Shown here: one piece after another, positions 37,062-45,630 of the stretch
How positions within the stretch are numbered: the first letter of the stretch is position 1
Layout: each line of letters starts with the position of its first letter
Origin: Streptomyces sp. Tue 6430
Lineage (GTDB): Bacteria > Actinomycetota > Actinomycetes > Streptomycetales > Streptomycetaceae
Direction of reading: 5' to 3'
NCBI GenBank assembly: GCA_021568835.1
Contig: JAKGSH010000001.1
Span: 558,001 to 622,000 of the forward strand
Length of the DNA stretch: 64,000 nucleotides
Made by a program: the position numbers and the translations under genes
The notes under the pieces: model-generated
The model's input: the letters and a program-made list of their open reading frames with translations, nothing else
Told to the model about the DNA's origin: nothing
Databases searched by the model: none

Positions 37062-38283
37062 CCTCGCGTTTCGCGAGTGAGTCTGTCCGGGTCCTGATCA
37101 AATAAGCGGAGAGTGCTCCTGACCTGCAACGATGCGACTTGTCTAGGGTCCAGTCAGCCGCAGGGAAGAAGCACTCTCCAGGTGAGTAAGCGTGTCGGGT
37201 TGTACCCGCGTGTCCGCGTCGAGGGCGGTGGCAGTGGGACGGTCTCGCAGGCCGGAGCGGTGCTGCTGGTCGAGACGGTCCGCAAGTGCGGTCTGGACAC
37301 CGCGATGGCGGCGGCACTGGCGCCGTGGCGCAAGCCGCGTGCGGTGCACGATCCGGGCAAGGTCCTGCTGGATGTCGCACTCGCGACGGCTCTGGGCGGG
37401 GACTGCCTCGACGATGTCGCCATGCTGCGGGCCGAGCCCGACGTGTTCGGCCCGGTGGCATCCGACCCGACGGTCTCCCGGCTCATCGACGCCCTTGCCG
37501 CAGCCGGACCGAAGGCGCTGACCGCGATCCGGTCGGCGCGGGCCGAAGTACGCTCGCGGGTCTGGGAACTGGCCGGGACGAGAAGTCCGGCCGCTGGGTC
37601 GCAGAGATCACCGACATGCCTGACCTCTCTTCCTGGCCGAAGGGCATGCGACTGATCGTCCGCAAGGAACGACCGCATCCCGGCGCCCAGTTGCGATTCA
37701 CCGACCTCGACGGACTACGGCTCACCTGTTTCGCGACCAACACCCAAAGCGGCCAGCTCGCCGACCTGGAACTACGTCACCGCCGCCGGGCCCGCTGCGA
37801 GGACCGCATTCGAAACGCCCGCGACACCGGCCTGCGCAACCTGCCCCTGTACGACACCGCCCAGAACCGGATCTGGCTGGAGATCGTCCAGATCGCACTC
37901 GACCTCCTCGCCTGGATGCCGATGCTCGCCCTGACCGCAGAAACCCGCCGCTGGGAGCCCAAACGGCTTCGCCGGCGGCTGTTCTCAGCCGCCGCCCAGC
38001 TGGTCACCACCGGCCGCCGCCGCTGGCTCCGCTTCACCGCCCGATGGCCCTGGACCGATGTGATCACCCGCGCGATCGAGCGACTCGCAGCCCTGCCGAA
38101 CCCCGGCTGACCAGTAACTCCGACCGTCCCGACGAGCCACAGCAACATCCCGGAGCCGTGGAACCCCGGCGCCCACCCGACGCGACAGCCGGGCCGCCAA
38201 CCTGCCCCAGCCCACGAAATTCCGCACCTCGCAAGCGCAGAGCCCCTGTCAGCGAACCGATGAGGACTCATGAACGATCGAGG
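37062..38283. mobile_element. IS1380 family element, copy 2, internally deleted
   Basis: Ends CCTCGCGTTTCGCGAG (left) and, on the reverse strand, CCTCGATCGTTCATGAG (right), matching copy 1. TTAG on both sides (37058-37061 and 38284-38287) is the 4-base duplication. The left TTAG shares its TTA with the IS5 insertion to its left. Confidence 0.82.
37182..38110 (+). pseudogene. IS1380 transposase, catalytic core deleted
   Basis: The N-terminal part (VSKRVGLYPRVRVEGGG, KVLLDVALATALGGDCLDDV) and the C-terminal part (GMRLIVRKERPHPGAQLRFT, LLAWMPMLALTAETRRWEP) align with copy 1. About 450 bases are missing between RVWELAGT and KSGRWVAEITD. The missing part contains both Asp motifs, so this cannot transpose itself. 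The frame also changes at the junction. This loss is too large to be a sequencing error. Confidence 0.88.
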
Positions 38284-38287
38284 TTAG

Positions 38288-38637
38288 GCCGGGGAGCGGC
38301 AGTCAAGAACAGGACCTCACGTACACCAGGTCGGAGTACCTGGAACTGCTGCGGACCTGCTCCGGCCACCGGGCTCTTCCGGAAGCCGCCGGGAACGGGC
38401 TGCTGGGGTGCGTCGCGGGCCTGGTCGTCGGCCGGTACGGCGGCCGGGTGACCAAGCGGTACCTCATCGAGCTGGCCGTGGCACACAGGCCTGGCCGTGG
38501 CACACAGGCGGTGACGCCGGCACGACGTGTCCGCTTCGGAGTTCATGCCGTACCGCCCCCGATGTGCTGCCGCCCGGTCGGTGAGGTTCTCGGCGAACTG
38601 CGGGACCGTCACCGGCGCCGGCCGGCCCGGTGACCGG
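38288..38637. other. Intergenic remnant with tandem 19-base repeat
   Basis: 350 bases. One frame reads LTYTRSEYLELLRTCSGHRA and VAGLVVGRYGGRVTKRYL, possibly debris of a former gene cut by IS1380. CTGGCCGTGGCACACAGGC is duplicated exactly in tandem at 38472-38490 and 38491-38509. No complete gene. Confidence 0.45.
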
Positions 38638-38949
38638 TCAGGCCCAGATGTACTCCTCGGCGATGGCGCCCTCGCGCCACTTCGCGACGGTGACCATGCG
38701 GCCGCCACCTTCGAACTCGCCGATGACGCAGGTCCATTCACCCGACCCGAAGGCAATGGGGTGCGAGGTGATCTGCGGGGGCGTGCCACCCGCAGATTCG
38801 ACATAGGCCTTCATGGCGTCGATGTGCTCCTGGACCCCACGGGTCGGCGGCCGGCCCTTCCAGTCCACCAGAACATCGTCGGTGTGGTGGTGGGCGAACA
38901 CGCCGTTCCAGTCGGCCCTGTTCCACCCGTCGAAATCGAGGTCGTCCAT
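38638..38949 (-). CDS. SnoaL-like / NTF2-fold protein, 5' end probably cut by IS605
   Basis: 103 residues: DLDFDGWNRADWNGVFAHHH, DVLVDWKGRPPTRGVQEHID, then ITSHPIAFGSGEWTCVIGEF and MVTVAKWREGAIAEEYIW. It is a polyketide-cyclase-like NTF2 fold of unknown role. The visible ATG has no good ribosome site, and the family normally has about 15 more residues. A plausible missing start, MADDQVGRNLKG with ATG at 40819, lies on the far side of the IS605 element on the same strand. Confidence 0.65.
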   Translation of the reverse strand: MDDLDFDGWNRADWNGVFAHHHTDDVLVDWKGRPPTRGVQEHIDAMKAYVESAGGTPPQITSHPIAFGSGEWTCVIGEFEGGGRMVTVAKWREGAIAEEYIWA

Positions 38950-39052
38950 CCCTGATCTTGCGTGGGTATCCCCGGCTTCAGCCGGGGAGGGAAACGCATC
39001 CTTACCCTGGAGGCGCGAAGCGCCGGAGTTCTCTGCGCCTCCGGGGTGACGG

Positions 39053-39481
39053 TCAGACAGGCCGCTTCTGGTCCTCGATGTACTGACGGATCACAGTCAG
39101 CGGTGCTCCGCCGCAGGAGCCTGCGAAGTAGGAGCGGGACCAGAAAACCGAGCCCATGCCGATGCGGTTGATCCGGCCGGTGTGCTCGGCGCGCAGGTAG
39201 CGGGAACTGACGCCCTTGAGGCTGTTGATCAGCTTCGACAGGGCGACCTTCGGCGGATAGTGCACGAGAAGGTGCACGTGGTCCTGTTCGCCGTTGAACT
39301 CCCGCAGCTCCACATCGAAGCCGGCGCACACCTCGCGCATGATCTCCTCGCACCGTTTGAGCATGGCGTCATCGAAGATGCCGCGCCGGTGCTTCGTGAC
39401 GAACACCAAATGAGCGTGAAGGTTGTAGGAGACGTGGCGACCTGTGCGAATATCGGGGTTTGATTCCCAGCGCGGTGACAT
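39053..39481 (-). CDS. tnpA: IS200-type Y1 transposase TnpA
   Basis: 142 residues. Single-strand DNA transposase with the HUH motif HVHLLVHYPP near residue 67 and the catalytic tyrosine in TVIRQYIEDQ near the end. YNLHAHLVFVTKHRRGIF is the family N-terminus. The first residues MSPRWESNPDIRTG may be an extension; an internal start near NLHAH is possible. Intact. Confidence 0.92.
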   Translation of the reverse strand: MSPRWESNPDIRTGRHVSYNLHAHLVFVTKHRRGIFDDAMLKRCEEIMREVCAGFDVELREFNGEQDHVHLLVHYPPKVALSKLINSLKGVSSRYLRAEHTGRINRIGMGSVFWSRSYFAGSCGGAPLTVIRQYIEDQKRPV

Positions 39482-39532
39482 ACACCAAGTGTAGTAGGAT
39501 CAAGGGAACCGACTTGGAAGGGGGTGGGTCGG

Positions 39533-40747
39533 ATGATCCGTGCGTACAAGTTCCTCATGCGGCCCACCGTGGGCCAGACGATCGCGCTCGGCGAGATGCT
39601 GCGCGATCACTGCTCCCTCTACAACGGGGCATTGCAGGAGCGCCGTGACGCCTACCGGCACGTGTCGAAGACGGGCATCAAGTACGGGCAGCAGTCGGCG
39701 CAGCTCAAGGAGATCCGCGCCTTCGACCCGGAGCGTCAGGGCCGGTGGTCTTTCTCCAGCCAGCAGGCCACCTTGCGCCGTCTCGACAAAGCGTTCGCCG
39801 CGTTCTTCCGCCGGGTCAAGTCCGCCGACACGCCGGGCTACCCGCGCTTTCGGGGCGTGAACTGGTTTGACACGGTGGATTTCCCCAAGGACGGCGACGG
39901 CTGCCGCTGGGACTCCACCCCGCACAACCCCGTGACCCGCGTACGGCTCCAGGGTGTCGGGCACGTCAAGGTCAACCAGCACCGGCCGGTGGTCGGCAGG
40001 GTCAAGACCGTGTCCGTCAAGCGCGAGGGCAAACGCTGGTACGTGGTGCTCACTGCCGAGCAGGCACAGCCCGAGCCGCTGCCCAAGACGGGCAGTGTGG
40101 CCGGCGTCGACATGGGCATAGCCAACTTCCTCGCCGATTCCAACGGCGAGTTCGTTCCCAACCCGCGTCATGGGCGCAAGGCCGCCGCGAAGCTGGAAGC
40201 CGCACAGCAGGCCCTCGCCAGGTTCCCGCGAGTCCGGCGCGACAAGCGGACCGCCAACCACCGCCGTGCCGTCCAGAAGGTTGCCGACCTGCACCGCAAG
40301 GTCCGCCGTCAGCGGCTCGACCACGCACACAAGACCGCCTTGGGCCTGGTCCGCGAACACGATGTCATCGCGTACGAAGACCTCAAGATCCGCAACATGG
40401 TCAAGGCCCCCGAGCCGAAGCCCGACCCCGAACAGCCGGGCGCGTTCCTGCCGAACGGGGCCGCCGCGAAAGCCGGACTCAACCACTCGATCTCGGATGC
40501 CGGATGGGGGGTGTTCCTGACGATCCTGCACGCCAAGGCTGAAAGCGCCGGACGAGAAGTGATCGCTGTGGACCCCCGCAACACCTCCCGGACCTGCCCC
40601 GAATGCGGGCACGTCTCAGCGGAGAACCGGCCCACCCAGGAGAAGTTCCACTGCGTCTCGTGCGGTCACTCGGCGCACGCGGACACGGTGGGCGCCCTGA
40701 ACGTTCTACGGGCCGGGCTGGTCCGTCGCGACGCCAACCCGGCATAG
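39533..40747 (+). CDS. tnpB: RNA-guided nuclease TnpB (IS605 OrfB)
   Basis: About 404 residues, intact. N-terminal MIRAYKFLMRPTVGQTIALG. RuvC residues: Asp in SVAGVDMGIANFLADSNG, Glu in VIAYEDLKIRNMVKAP, Asp in SAHADTVGALNVLRAG. Zinc ribbon TCPECGHVS and FHCVSCGHSAH. This family uses a short RNA from the element's right end to cut DNA at the vacated site. ATG 39533 was preferred over GTG 39524. All catalytic residues are present, so it is a probable active nuclease. Confidence 0.93.
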   Translation: MIRAYKFLMRPTVGQTIALGEMLRDHCSLYNGALQERRDAYRHVSKTGIKYGQQSAQLKEIRAFDPERQGRWSFSSQQATLRRLDKAFAAFFRRVKSADTPGYPRFRGVNWFDTVDFPKDGDGCRWDSTPHNPVTRVRLQGVGHVKVNQHRPVVGRVKTVSVKREGKRWYVVLTAEQAQPEPLPKTGSVAGVDMGIANFLADSNGEFVPNPRHGRKAAAKLEAAQQALARFPRVRRDKRTANHRRAVQKVADLHRKVRRQRLDHAHKTALGLVREHDVIAYEDLKIRNMVKAPEPKPDPEQPGAFLPNGAAAKAGLNHSISDAGWGVFLTILHAKAESAGREVIAVDPRNTSRTCPECGHVSAENRPTQEKFHCVSCGHSAHADTVGALNVLRAGLVRRDANPA

Positions 40748-40800
40748 CGAGAAGCCCCCGCGTTCACGCGGGGGAGGAGTCACGCCCTTGAGATTGCGGC
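40700..40800 (+). ncRNA. Predicted right-end RNA (omega/reRNA) of TnpB
   Basis: TnpB guide RNAs overlap the tnpB 3' end and the right end of the element, and their last ~16-20 bases come from flanking DNA. Here the hairpin CCCCCGCG-TTCA-CGCGGGGG and the tail AGGAGTCAC would be the 3' scaffold, and the guide would begin near CGCCCTTGAGATTGCGG (about 40783-40800). The 5' end is not defined by sequence alone. Confidence 0.55.
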
Positions 40801-40825
40801 CGACCTGGTCATCCGCCATCGGTCT

Positions 40826-41152
40826 CGCCCCGTTCCTCGTCCGGTCCGCACGGTCCCCGCACTGATCGTCGTGTCCGGCGCCCCAGTACTGCGAGTCTAC
40901 GGACGGCTCGTGCGTCACGCACTCGCGGCGGGCTCATGACACCCACGGGCCGTGGGCGTGCTCGTGAGCGGACACGCGTCGTCGCCGGCTTCGAGTTCCC
41001 TCCTGACGTTGCAGGTCACGGGTCTGATGCGAGGCGGGGTCGGGGCTCTCGGGCCGGTCGGGTGCGCGATCGCGAGCAGGGGATCGTCCACCCTGTGGCC
41101 GGTTCGTCCGGGTTCGGACGTCACGGACCACAGGCTCCGGTGTTCCTCCGGG
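40826..41152. other. No gene recognised
   Basis: About 330 bases between the IS605 flank and the pirin gene. Several short frames lack any family-like sequence. No clear repeat or hairpin. Confidence 0.4.
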
Positions 41153-42118
41153 TCAGCGCACCCTCCCGCGGGGCTTCAACGGCACCGGCGGCAGCTCGGG
41201 TGCGGGCAGCGGGCGCCCGTCGTAGCCCTTCACCTCGCCGAAACGCGCTCCCTTCATCCAGTCCTGGCGGGCCTGTTCGATCTCGGCCTGGGTGCGGGCG
41301 ACGAAGTTCCACCACATGATCAGCTCTTCGTCGAAGGGCTCGCCGCCGAGCAGCATCACCGCGGCGTCGGACTCGGCGCGCAGGGGCAGTTCGCGGCGGC
41401 CGCAGCCCAGGTAGAGCATGGAGCCCGGCAGTACGGGGACACCGTCCACGCGCACCTCGCCGGACATCGCCAGGACGCCGTACTCGAAGTCGGGGACGAG
41501 CGGCAGCCGGACGTCGGCGCCGCGGGCGAGCGCCAGGTCGGCGCCGACGATCGGGGTGTACGCGGTGCCGGGCGAGGTCACGCCGTCGAGGTCGCCCAGG
41601 ATCACGGTCGCGGTGAGGCCGGGGGCCGTGACCGTGGGCAGCGTGGCGTGGTGCTCGAAGTGCGGGTCGGTGTGCCGGTGGGCGTCGGGCAGTGCGACCC
41701 AGAGCTGGGCGCCGTGCAGAGTGGGGGCGTGCGACCTGGGGCTCTCCTCGGAGTGGCTGATCGCCCGCCCCGACGTCATCAGGCCCAGTTCGCGGGGGCG
41801 GATCGTCTGGAGGCTGCCGGTGGAGTCGCGGTGCAGCACCTCGCCCTCGTGCAGCCAGCTGACGGTCTGGAGACCGATGTGCGGGTGCGGCGGGACCTGC
41901 ATGCCCGGCTCGTCGGCGATGTCGTCGGGGCCGTAGTGGTCGACGAACGCCCAGGCGCCGATCATGCGCCGGCCGAGGTTCGGCAGCAGCCGCCGTACCT
42001 CGGTCGACTCCCCGAGCCGGACGTGCCGGGGGCTCAGCAGCTCCCGCACGGGCTCGGCGACGACGAATCCGCGTCCGCCGCACACGCTGGGCACGGGCGC
42101 ACGGTCAAGGTTGCTCAT
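41153..42118 (-). CDS. Pirin family protein
   Basis: Bicupin iron protein, 321 residues. Pirin signature MIGAWAFVDHYGPDDIADEP with metal ligands in PPHPHIGLQTVSWLHEGEVLH, and ISHSEESPR plus LHGAQLWVALPDAHR further on. The C-terminus GGEPFDEELIMWWNFVARTQ is also typical. Such proteins act as quercetinase-like enzymes or redox-linked regulators. ATG 42118 (MSNLDRAPVPS) was taken; GTG/ATG upstream adds two residues only. Intact. Confidence 0.92.
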   Translation of the reverse strand: MSNLDRAPVPSVCGGRGFVVAEPVRELLSPRHVRLGESTEVRRLLPNLGRRMIGAWAFVDHYGPDDIADEPGMQVPPHPHIGLQTVSWLHEGEVLHRDSTGSLQTIRPRELGLMTSGRAISHSEESPRSHAPTLHGAQLWVALPDAHRHTDPHFEHHATLPTVTAPGLTATVILGDLDGVTSPGTAYTPIVGADLALARGADVRLPLVPDFEYGVLAMSGEVRVDGVPVLPGSMLYLGCGRRELPLRAESDAAVMLLGGEPFDEELIMWWNFVARTQAEIEQARQDWMKGARFGEVKGYDGRPLPAPELPPVPLKPRGRVR

Positions 42119-42136
42119 GGCCCACAACCTAACGCT

Positions 42137-42628
42137 TCACCGGGCGGTCAGGGTGGCGGCGAGCTCCCTGCCGGCGCGGACGACGTCGTGGTCCGGTTCG
42201 TCGAGCAGGTGGCGCAGGACGCCGCGCTGGGCGTGGACGGCGTGGCGCGCGTCGCGTTCCCATTCCACGTACCTCTCGCGGTGGCGCAGCAGCTTGGGGT
42301 AGGCGGCGGCGGTGGTCTCCCACTGCCGGGCGTCGGCGATGCTCCTGAGCAGGTGCAGTATCTCGACGCGGCAGCTGACTTGCGGGAGCCGGACGAGCTC
42401 CCAGAGGAAGGGCACCGTGGCGGCCGTCGCCTGCCCCACCACGAAGCCGTACTGGCAGATGCGCCGGCGCAGCTGGTCGAGCGCGGGCCCGGCGGTGTCG
42501 GCGTCGCCGCGGGCGACGGTGGCCAGCAGGACCGGGATGGCTTCGGCGGACCCGGTCGAGTCGGCCATCTCGGGCCAGGGGACCTCTTCCAGGTCCTCGA
42601 GGAGAGCGGATCCCTTGATGGGGGTCAT
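42137..42628 (-). CDS. Hypothetical HEAT-like helical protein
   Basis: 163 residues of paired helices: LRRRICQYGFVVGQATAATV, PFLWELVRLPQVSCRVEILH, RHAVHAQRGVLRHLLDEPDH. HEAT/ARM-like repeat character. The ATG is 2 bases after the stop of the ATPase gene upstream, so it is translationally linked to it. Function unknown. Common in Streptomyces next to regulatory ATPases. Confidence 0.65.
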   Translation of the reverse strand: MTPIKGSALLEDLEEVPWPEMADSTGSAEAIPVLLATVARGDADTAGPALDQLRRRICQYGFVVGQATAATVPFLWELVRLPQVSCRVEILHLLRSIADARQWETTAAAYPKLLRHRERYVEWERDARHAVHAQRGVLRHLLDEPDHDVVRAGRELAATLTAR

Positions 42629-42629
42629 G

Positions 42630-43088
42630 TCAGATGTGGACGCGGGTCGGGAGCATGGCCCAGACGGTCTTGCCCACGGGGGAGCGGCGCGTCCAGCCCC
42701 AGTGCTCCGAGAGGGCTTCGATGATGTGCAGTCCCCGGCCGTGCTCCAGCAGGGAATCCCCGGCGCGCGGGTAGACGGGCAGGTCGTCGCTCGGGTCGGT
42801 GACGGCGCACACCAGGTGGGAGCGGCGCAGCGAGAGCCGGAGCCGCACGCCCGCGGTGTCCTTCGCGGGGTCCGGCAGGGCGTGCAGGACGGCGTTGGCC
42901 GCGAGTTCGGTGACGACGGTGAGGGCGTCGTCGGCACAGTGCTCCAGGGACCAGCCGTCCAGGGTGCGGTGGGTGAAGTCCCGCGCCGCGGCGAAACCCT
43001 CCCGGCAACCGGAGAGGTGCAGCACGGCTGTTCTGGGCGAGTCGCGGACGACGGACTCGTGACTCCGGAACTGCGCAGGTGATGGCAC
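42630..43088 (-). CDS. Regulatory ATP-binding protein (HATPase_c, RsbW-like)
   Basis: About 152 residues. N box VVTELAANAVLHALPD, then LVCAVTDPSDDLP and the G2 loop ERGRGLHI-like HGRGLHIIEALSEHWGW, ending VGKTVWAMLP. GTG at 43088 was chosen since AGGGAG precedes it by about 8 bases. Divergent from a DUF397 protein and an XRE regulator, the standard actinomycete trio that governs development or antibiotic production. Intact. Confidence 0.88.
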   Translation of the reverse strand: MPSPAQFRSHESVVRDSPRTAVLHLSGCREGFAAARDFTHRTLDGWSLEHCADDALTVVTELAANAVLHALPDPAKDTAGVRLRLSLRRSHLVCAVTDPSDDLPVYPRAGDSLLEHGRGLHIIEALSEHWGWTRRSPVGKTVWAMLPTRVHI

Positions 43089-43216
43089 GGCATCTCCCTG
43101 AGGCAACGTCAGTACGGGGCGGCGGAAGTGCGGTTGACGACAGGGCTATTATCCACGCTGACGATGGCCTCGTGCAATTTCACGAGAAATTGCGCGTACT
43201 TGGCGAGGAGAGTGCA

Positions 43217-43462
43217 GTGTCGTCGGTACCGAACGGAGCAGTGCGGAACGGGGTCCGGGCGAGCGCGCTCGGCGCCCGCTGGATCAAGAGCAGCCACAGC
43301 AATGCCGAGGGCAACTGCGTCGAGGTGGCCGTCCTGGACGGGGGAGGGGTCGCGATGCGCAACTCCCGCGACCCGGAGGGGCCGGCGCTGGTCTACACGC
43401 CGGCCGAGGTGGCGGCGTTCGTGGCCGGTGCGAAGGACGGGGAGTTCGACCACCTGCTGTGA
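43217..43462 (+). CDS. DUF397 domain protein
   Basis: 81 residues with the signature ARWIKSSHSNAEGNCVEVA, AMRNSRDPEGPALVYTPAE and FVAGAKDGEFDHLL. GTG start with GAGGAG upstream. DUF397 proteins are small partners of XRE-DUF5753 regulators. Here the DUF397 gene precedes the XRE gene, while the reverse order is usual. Intact. Confidence 0.9.
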   Translation: MSSVPNGAVRNGVRASALGARWIKSSHSNAEGNCVEVAVLDGGGVAMRNSRDPEGPALVYTPAEVAAFVAGAKDGEFDHLL

Positions 43463-43594
43463 AGGCCCGCGGCCACCGGTGCCGGAACGGCGCGGGCGGA
43501 CCCAATTCCCGTGCGGAGTGCGGTCGGTGGCCTTCGGGTGCGACAATGGAGTCCGTCGTCCGTACGTCAACGCAAGCTGGAACGGGGAGCCAGG

Positions 43595-44513
43595 ATGTCT
43601 GCCGAGTCACCCCGCGTCTCCCGCCTCGAACCGTATCTGAACCGGGCCGAGCCCGCCCCGACCTTGCTGAAAATGCTGGTCGGCGTGCAGCTCGCCGGTA
43701 TCCGCGAGGCTGCCGGGCTGTCCCAGGACCAGGCCGCGCGGGAGCTCGGGTTCAGCCCGGCGAAGCTGTCGCGGATAGAGGCGGGTAAGGGACGCCGCCC
43801 TCCCGCGGAGACCGACGTCCGCGCGCTCCTGGACCTGTACGGGACGGATGCCTATGAGGCCTCCGTCCTGCTCCAGTTGCTGCGGCGGGCAGGGGAGCCG
43901 GGCTGGTGGCAGCGGTACGACAAGCGGCTGATGCCCGAGTGGTTCGACCGCCTGGTGGGACTCCAGGAGGCGGCCACCGCCATCCGCACCTTCGAGATCC
44001 AGTACGTGCCGGGGCTGTTGCAGACCCCGGCGTACACCAGGGCCGTCGTCGAGCGCGGCCTGCCGATGGCGCCCGTCCGTGAGGTGGAGCGCCGGGTGGA
44101 GCTGCGCATGCGCCGCGCCCAGCTCCTGGAGCGGCCGGACGCCCGCAACTGTGGGCCGTCGTCGACGAGTCGGTGCTCCTGCGGGTGCTCGGCGGCCGCG
44201 AGGTGATGCGGGAGCAGCTCGACCACCTGGTGCGGATGGCCTCGCTGCCCCATGTGACCGTGCAGGTCGTGCCGCTGGACGTCACCCACGCGTCCGCACC
44301 GGCGATCCCGGTGACCTATCTGCGGTTCGGCGGCTCCGACCTGCCGACGTCGTCTACCTCGAGCAGATCAGGAGCGCCACCTTCCTGGAGGACCAGGACG
44401 AGACGGAGGAGTACCGGGTCACGCTGGACCGGCTGGCCGACGAGGCGCTCAACCCGCGGGAGTCCCTCGCGCTCCTGCGCGAGACGGCGGAGACCCGTTA
44501 CCGGACCCTCTGA
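43595..44513 (+). CDS. XRE family regulator with DUF5753 domain, frameshifted
   Basis: About 306 residues. HTH LAGIREAAGLSQDQAARELG then FSPAKLSRIEAGKGRRP near residue 35. The DUF5753 part contains IRTFEIQYVPGLLQTPAYTR, LDHLVRMASLPHVTVQVVPL and SATFLEDQDETEEYRVTLDR. Two single-base losses, near 44145 and 44345, split it into three frames. Likely partner of the preceding DUF397 protein and the divergent ATPase. Confidence 0.88.
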
Positions 44514-44535
44514 CCCGCCGACTGCCGACCACTGA

Positions 44536-44579
44536 CCCTCGATCCCCGGCCCCGGGCACCCGGGGCCGGGGATCGAGGG
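44536..44579. terminator. Bidirectional terminator
   Basis: Perfect 20-base stem CCCTCGATCCCCGGCCCCGG (44536-44555) with its complement ending at 44579 and a 4-base loop, between the convergent XRE and methyltransferase genes. Confidence 0.85.
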
Positions 44580-44592
44580 GCTGCGGTGCCGC

Positions 44593-45411
44593 TCAGGGGA
44601 GCCGGGCGACGCCGCCGAACTCGATCCACTCCTGGGTGAGCTGACGGGGCGCCACCTCGGTGTCCGGCCGCCAGGTGGAGACCTCCACCAGACCGGGGTC
44701 GAGGATCTCCAGACCCTCGAACAGCGCCTCCATGTCCTTCTCCGTGCGCACCCGGCCCCAGTGGCCCTGCGTGGCCTGGTCCATGAAGTCCGTGACGAAC
44801 GCGCGGACCTCCGGGTCCTCGCTGACCAGTTGGCACATCACCAGGAAGCTGCCCGGCGCGAGGCGTTCGGCCACCCGCCGGACCACTGCCGGCGGCCCGT
44901 CGGTCTCGCTGTCCGGGATGCAGTGGAACACCGAGTTGAACAGCACGGCCACCGGCTCCGCGAAGTCGATCAGACGCTCGGTGTCGGGGTGGGTGAAGAT
45001 CGCCTCGGTCTCGCGCATGTCGGCGTGTATGACCGTGGTGCGATGGTCCTGCTCCAGCAGGGCCCGGCCGTGGACGAGCACCATCGGGTCGTTGTCGACG
45101 TAGACGACGTGTGCCGTCGGGTCGATGCTCTGCGCGACCTGGTGCACGTTGTTCTGCGTGGGCAGACCTGAGCCGTGGTCGAGGTACTGCCGTATTCCGT
45201 ACTCCTGCGTCAGGGTCCGTACGACCCGCTGCAGGAAACGCCGGTTGTTCAGGGCGAGGGCGCGCGTGCTGGGGACGACCTTGTCGAGCTCCTCGCACGC
45301 CGCGCGGTCCGCCGCGTAATTGTCCTTGCCGCCCAGATAGTGGTCGTACATGCGCGCGGCGGTCGGAACCGCGGCATCGATCGACGTGGACAACTGCTTG
45401 CCAGGCTGCAT
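44593..45411 (-). CDS. SAM-dependent methyltransferase, DUF574 family
   Basis: 272 residues. The family signature PTAARMYDHYLGGKDNYAAD stands near residue 20, with YLDHGSGLPTQNNVHQVAQ as the SAM loop and VVYVDNDPMVLVHGRALL as motif II. Typical of Streptomyces, where many copies are regulatory or of unknown substrate. ATG at 45411 was chosen with GGGGGATGAG upstream. Intact. Confidence 0.9.
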   Translation of the reverse strand: MQPGKQLSTSIDAAVPTAARMYDHYLGGKDNYAADRAACEELDKVVPSTRALALNNRRFLQRVVRTLTQEYGIRQYLDHGSGLPTQNNVHQVAQSIDPTAHVVYVDNDPMVLVHGRALLEQDHRTTVIHADMRETEAIFTHPDTERLIDFAEPVAVLFNSVFHCIPDSETDGPPAVVRRVAERLAPGSFLVMCQLVSEDPEVRAFVTDFMDQATQGHWGRVRTEKDMEALFEGLEILDPGLVEVSTWRPDTEVAPRQLTQEWIEFGGVARLP

Positions 45412-45550
45412 CTCATCCCCCAGTGCGGGCCCGCGCCGAGGGCTGGCGCGGTCGGCAACCCATCCTAGGGACACGGCAATTGACGATGCCACCCCTTGAT
45501 CCTCCCGTGATCCTCCCGCTTCCCGCGAAGGTCCGGCGGACCCGGACGGA

Positions 45551-45590
45551 TCCTGGATTTTCCGTCCACGTCCTGGATTCGTGGTCTAAT
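45551..45590 (+). promoter_or_regulatory. Direct-repeat regulatory site before the YheO-type gene
   Basis: TCCTGGATT at 45551-45559 and again at 45571-45579, exactly 20 bases apart (two helical turns), followed by a -10-like TCTAAT at 45585-45590 and the start 41 bases on. Tandem same-face sites suggest binding by a dimeric regulator, perhaps the YheO-type protein itself. Confidence 0.5.
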
Positions 45591-45630
45591 GAGGGTGGGG
45601 TGCGGCACCGGAACACGGAGGGGAAACCGC

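Larger units (their letters stand above)
38962..40785. mobile_element. IS200/IS605 family element with tnpA and tnpB
   Basis: Subterminal hairpins mark both ends: CCCCGGC-TTCA-GCCGGGG at 38970-38987 and CCCCCGCG-TTCA-CGCGGGGG at 40755-40774, each followed by a G/A-rich tail (AGGGAAACGC, AGGAGTCACGC). No terminal inverted repeats, as expected. Exact cleavage positions are estimates. Contains divergent tnpA and tnpB. Confidence 0.85.

Noticed and set aside
37286..37560. Alternative start for an intact second IS1380 transposase
   Set aside because: The frame lacks the N-terminal family sequence, and the catalytic Asp motifs are absent from the whole copy.
26683..40800. Prophage or integrative conjugative element
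   Set aside because: Only IS transposases and a few small genes; no integrase, portal, terminase, relaxase or FtsK-type gene.
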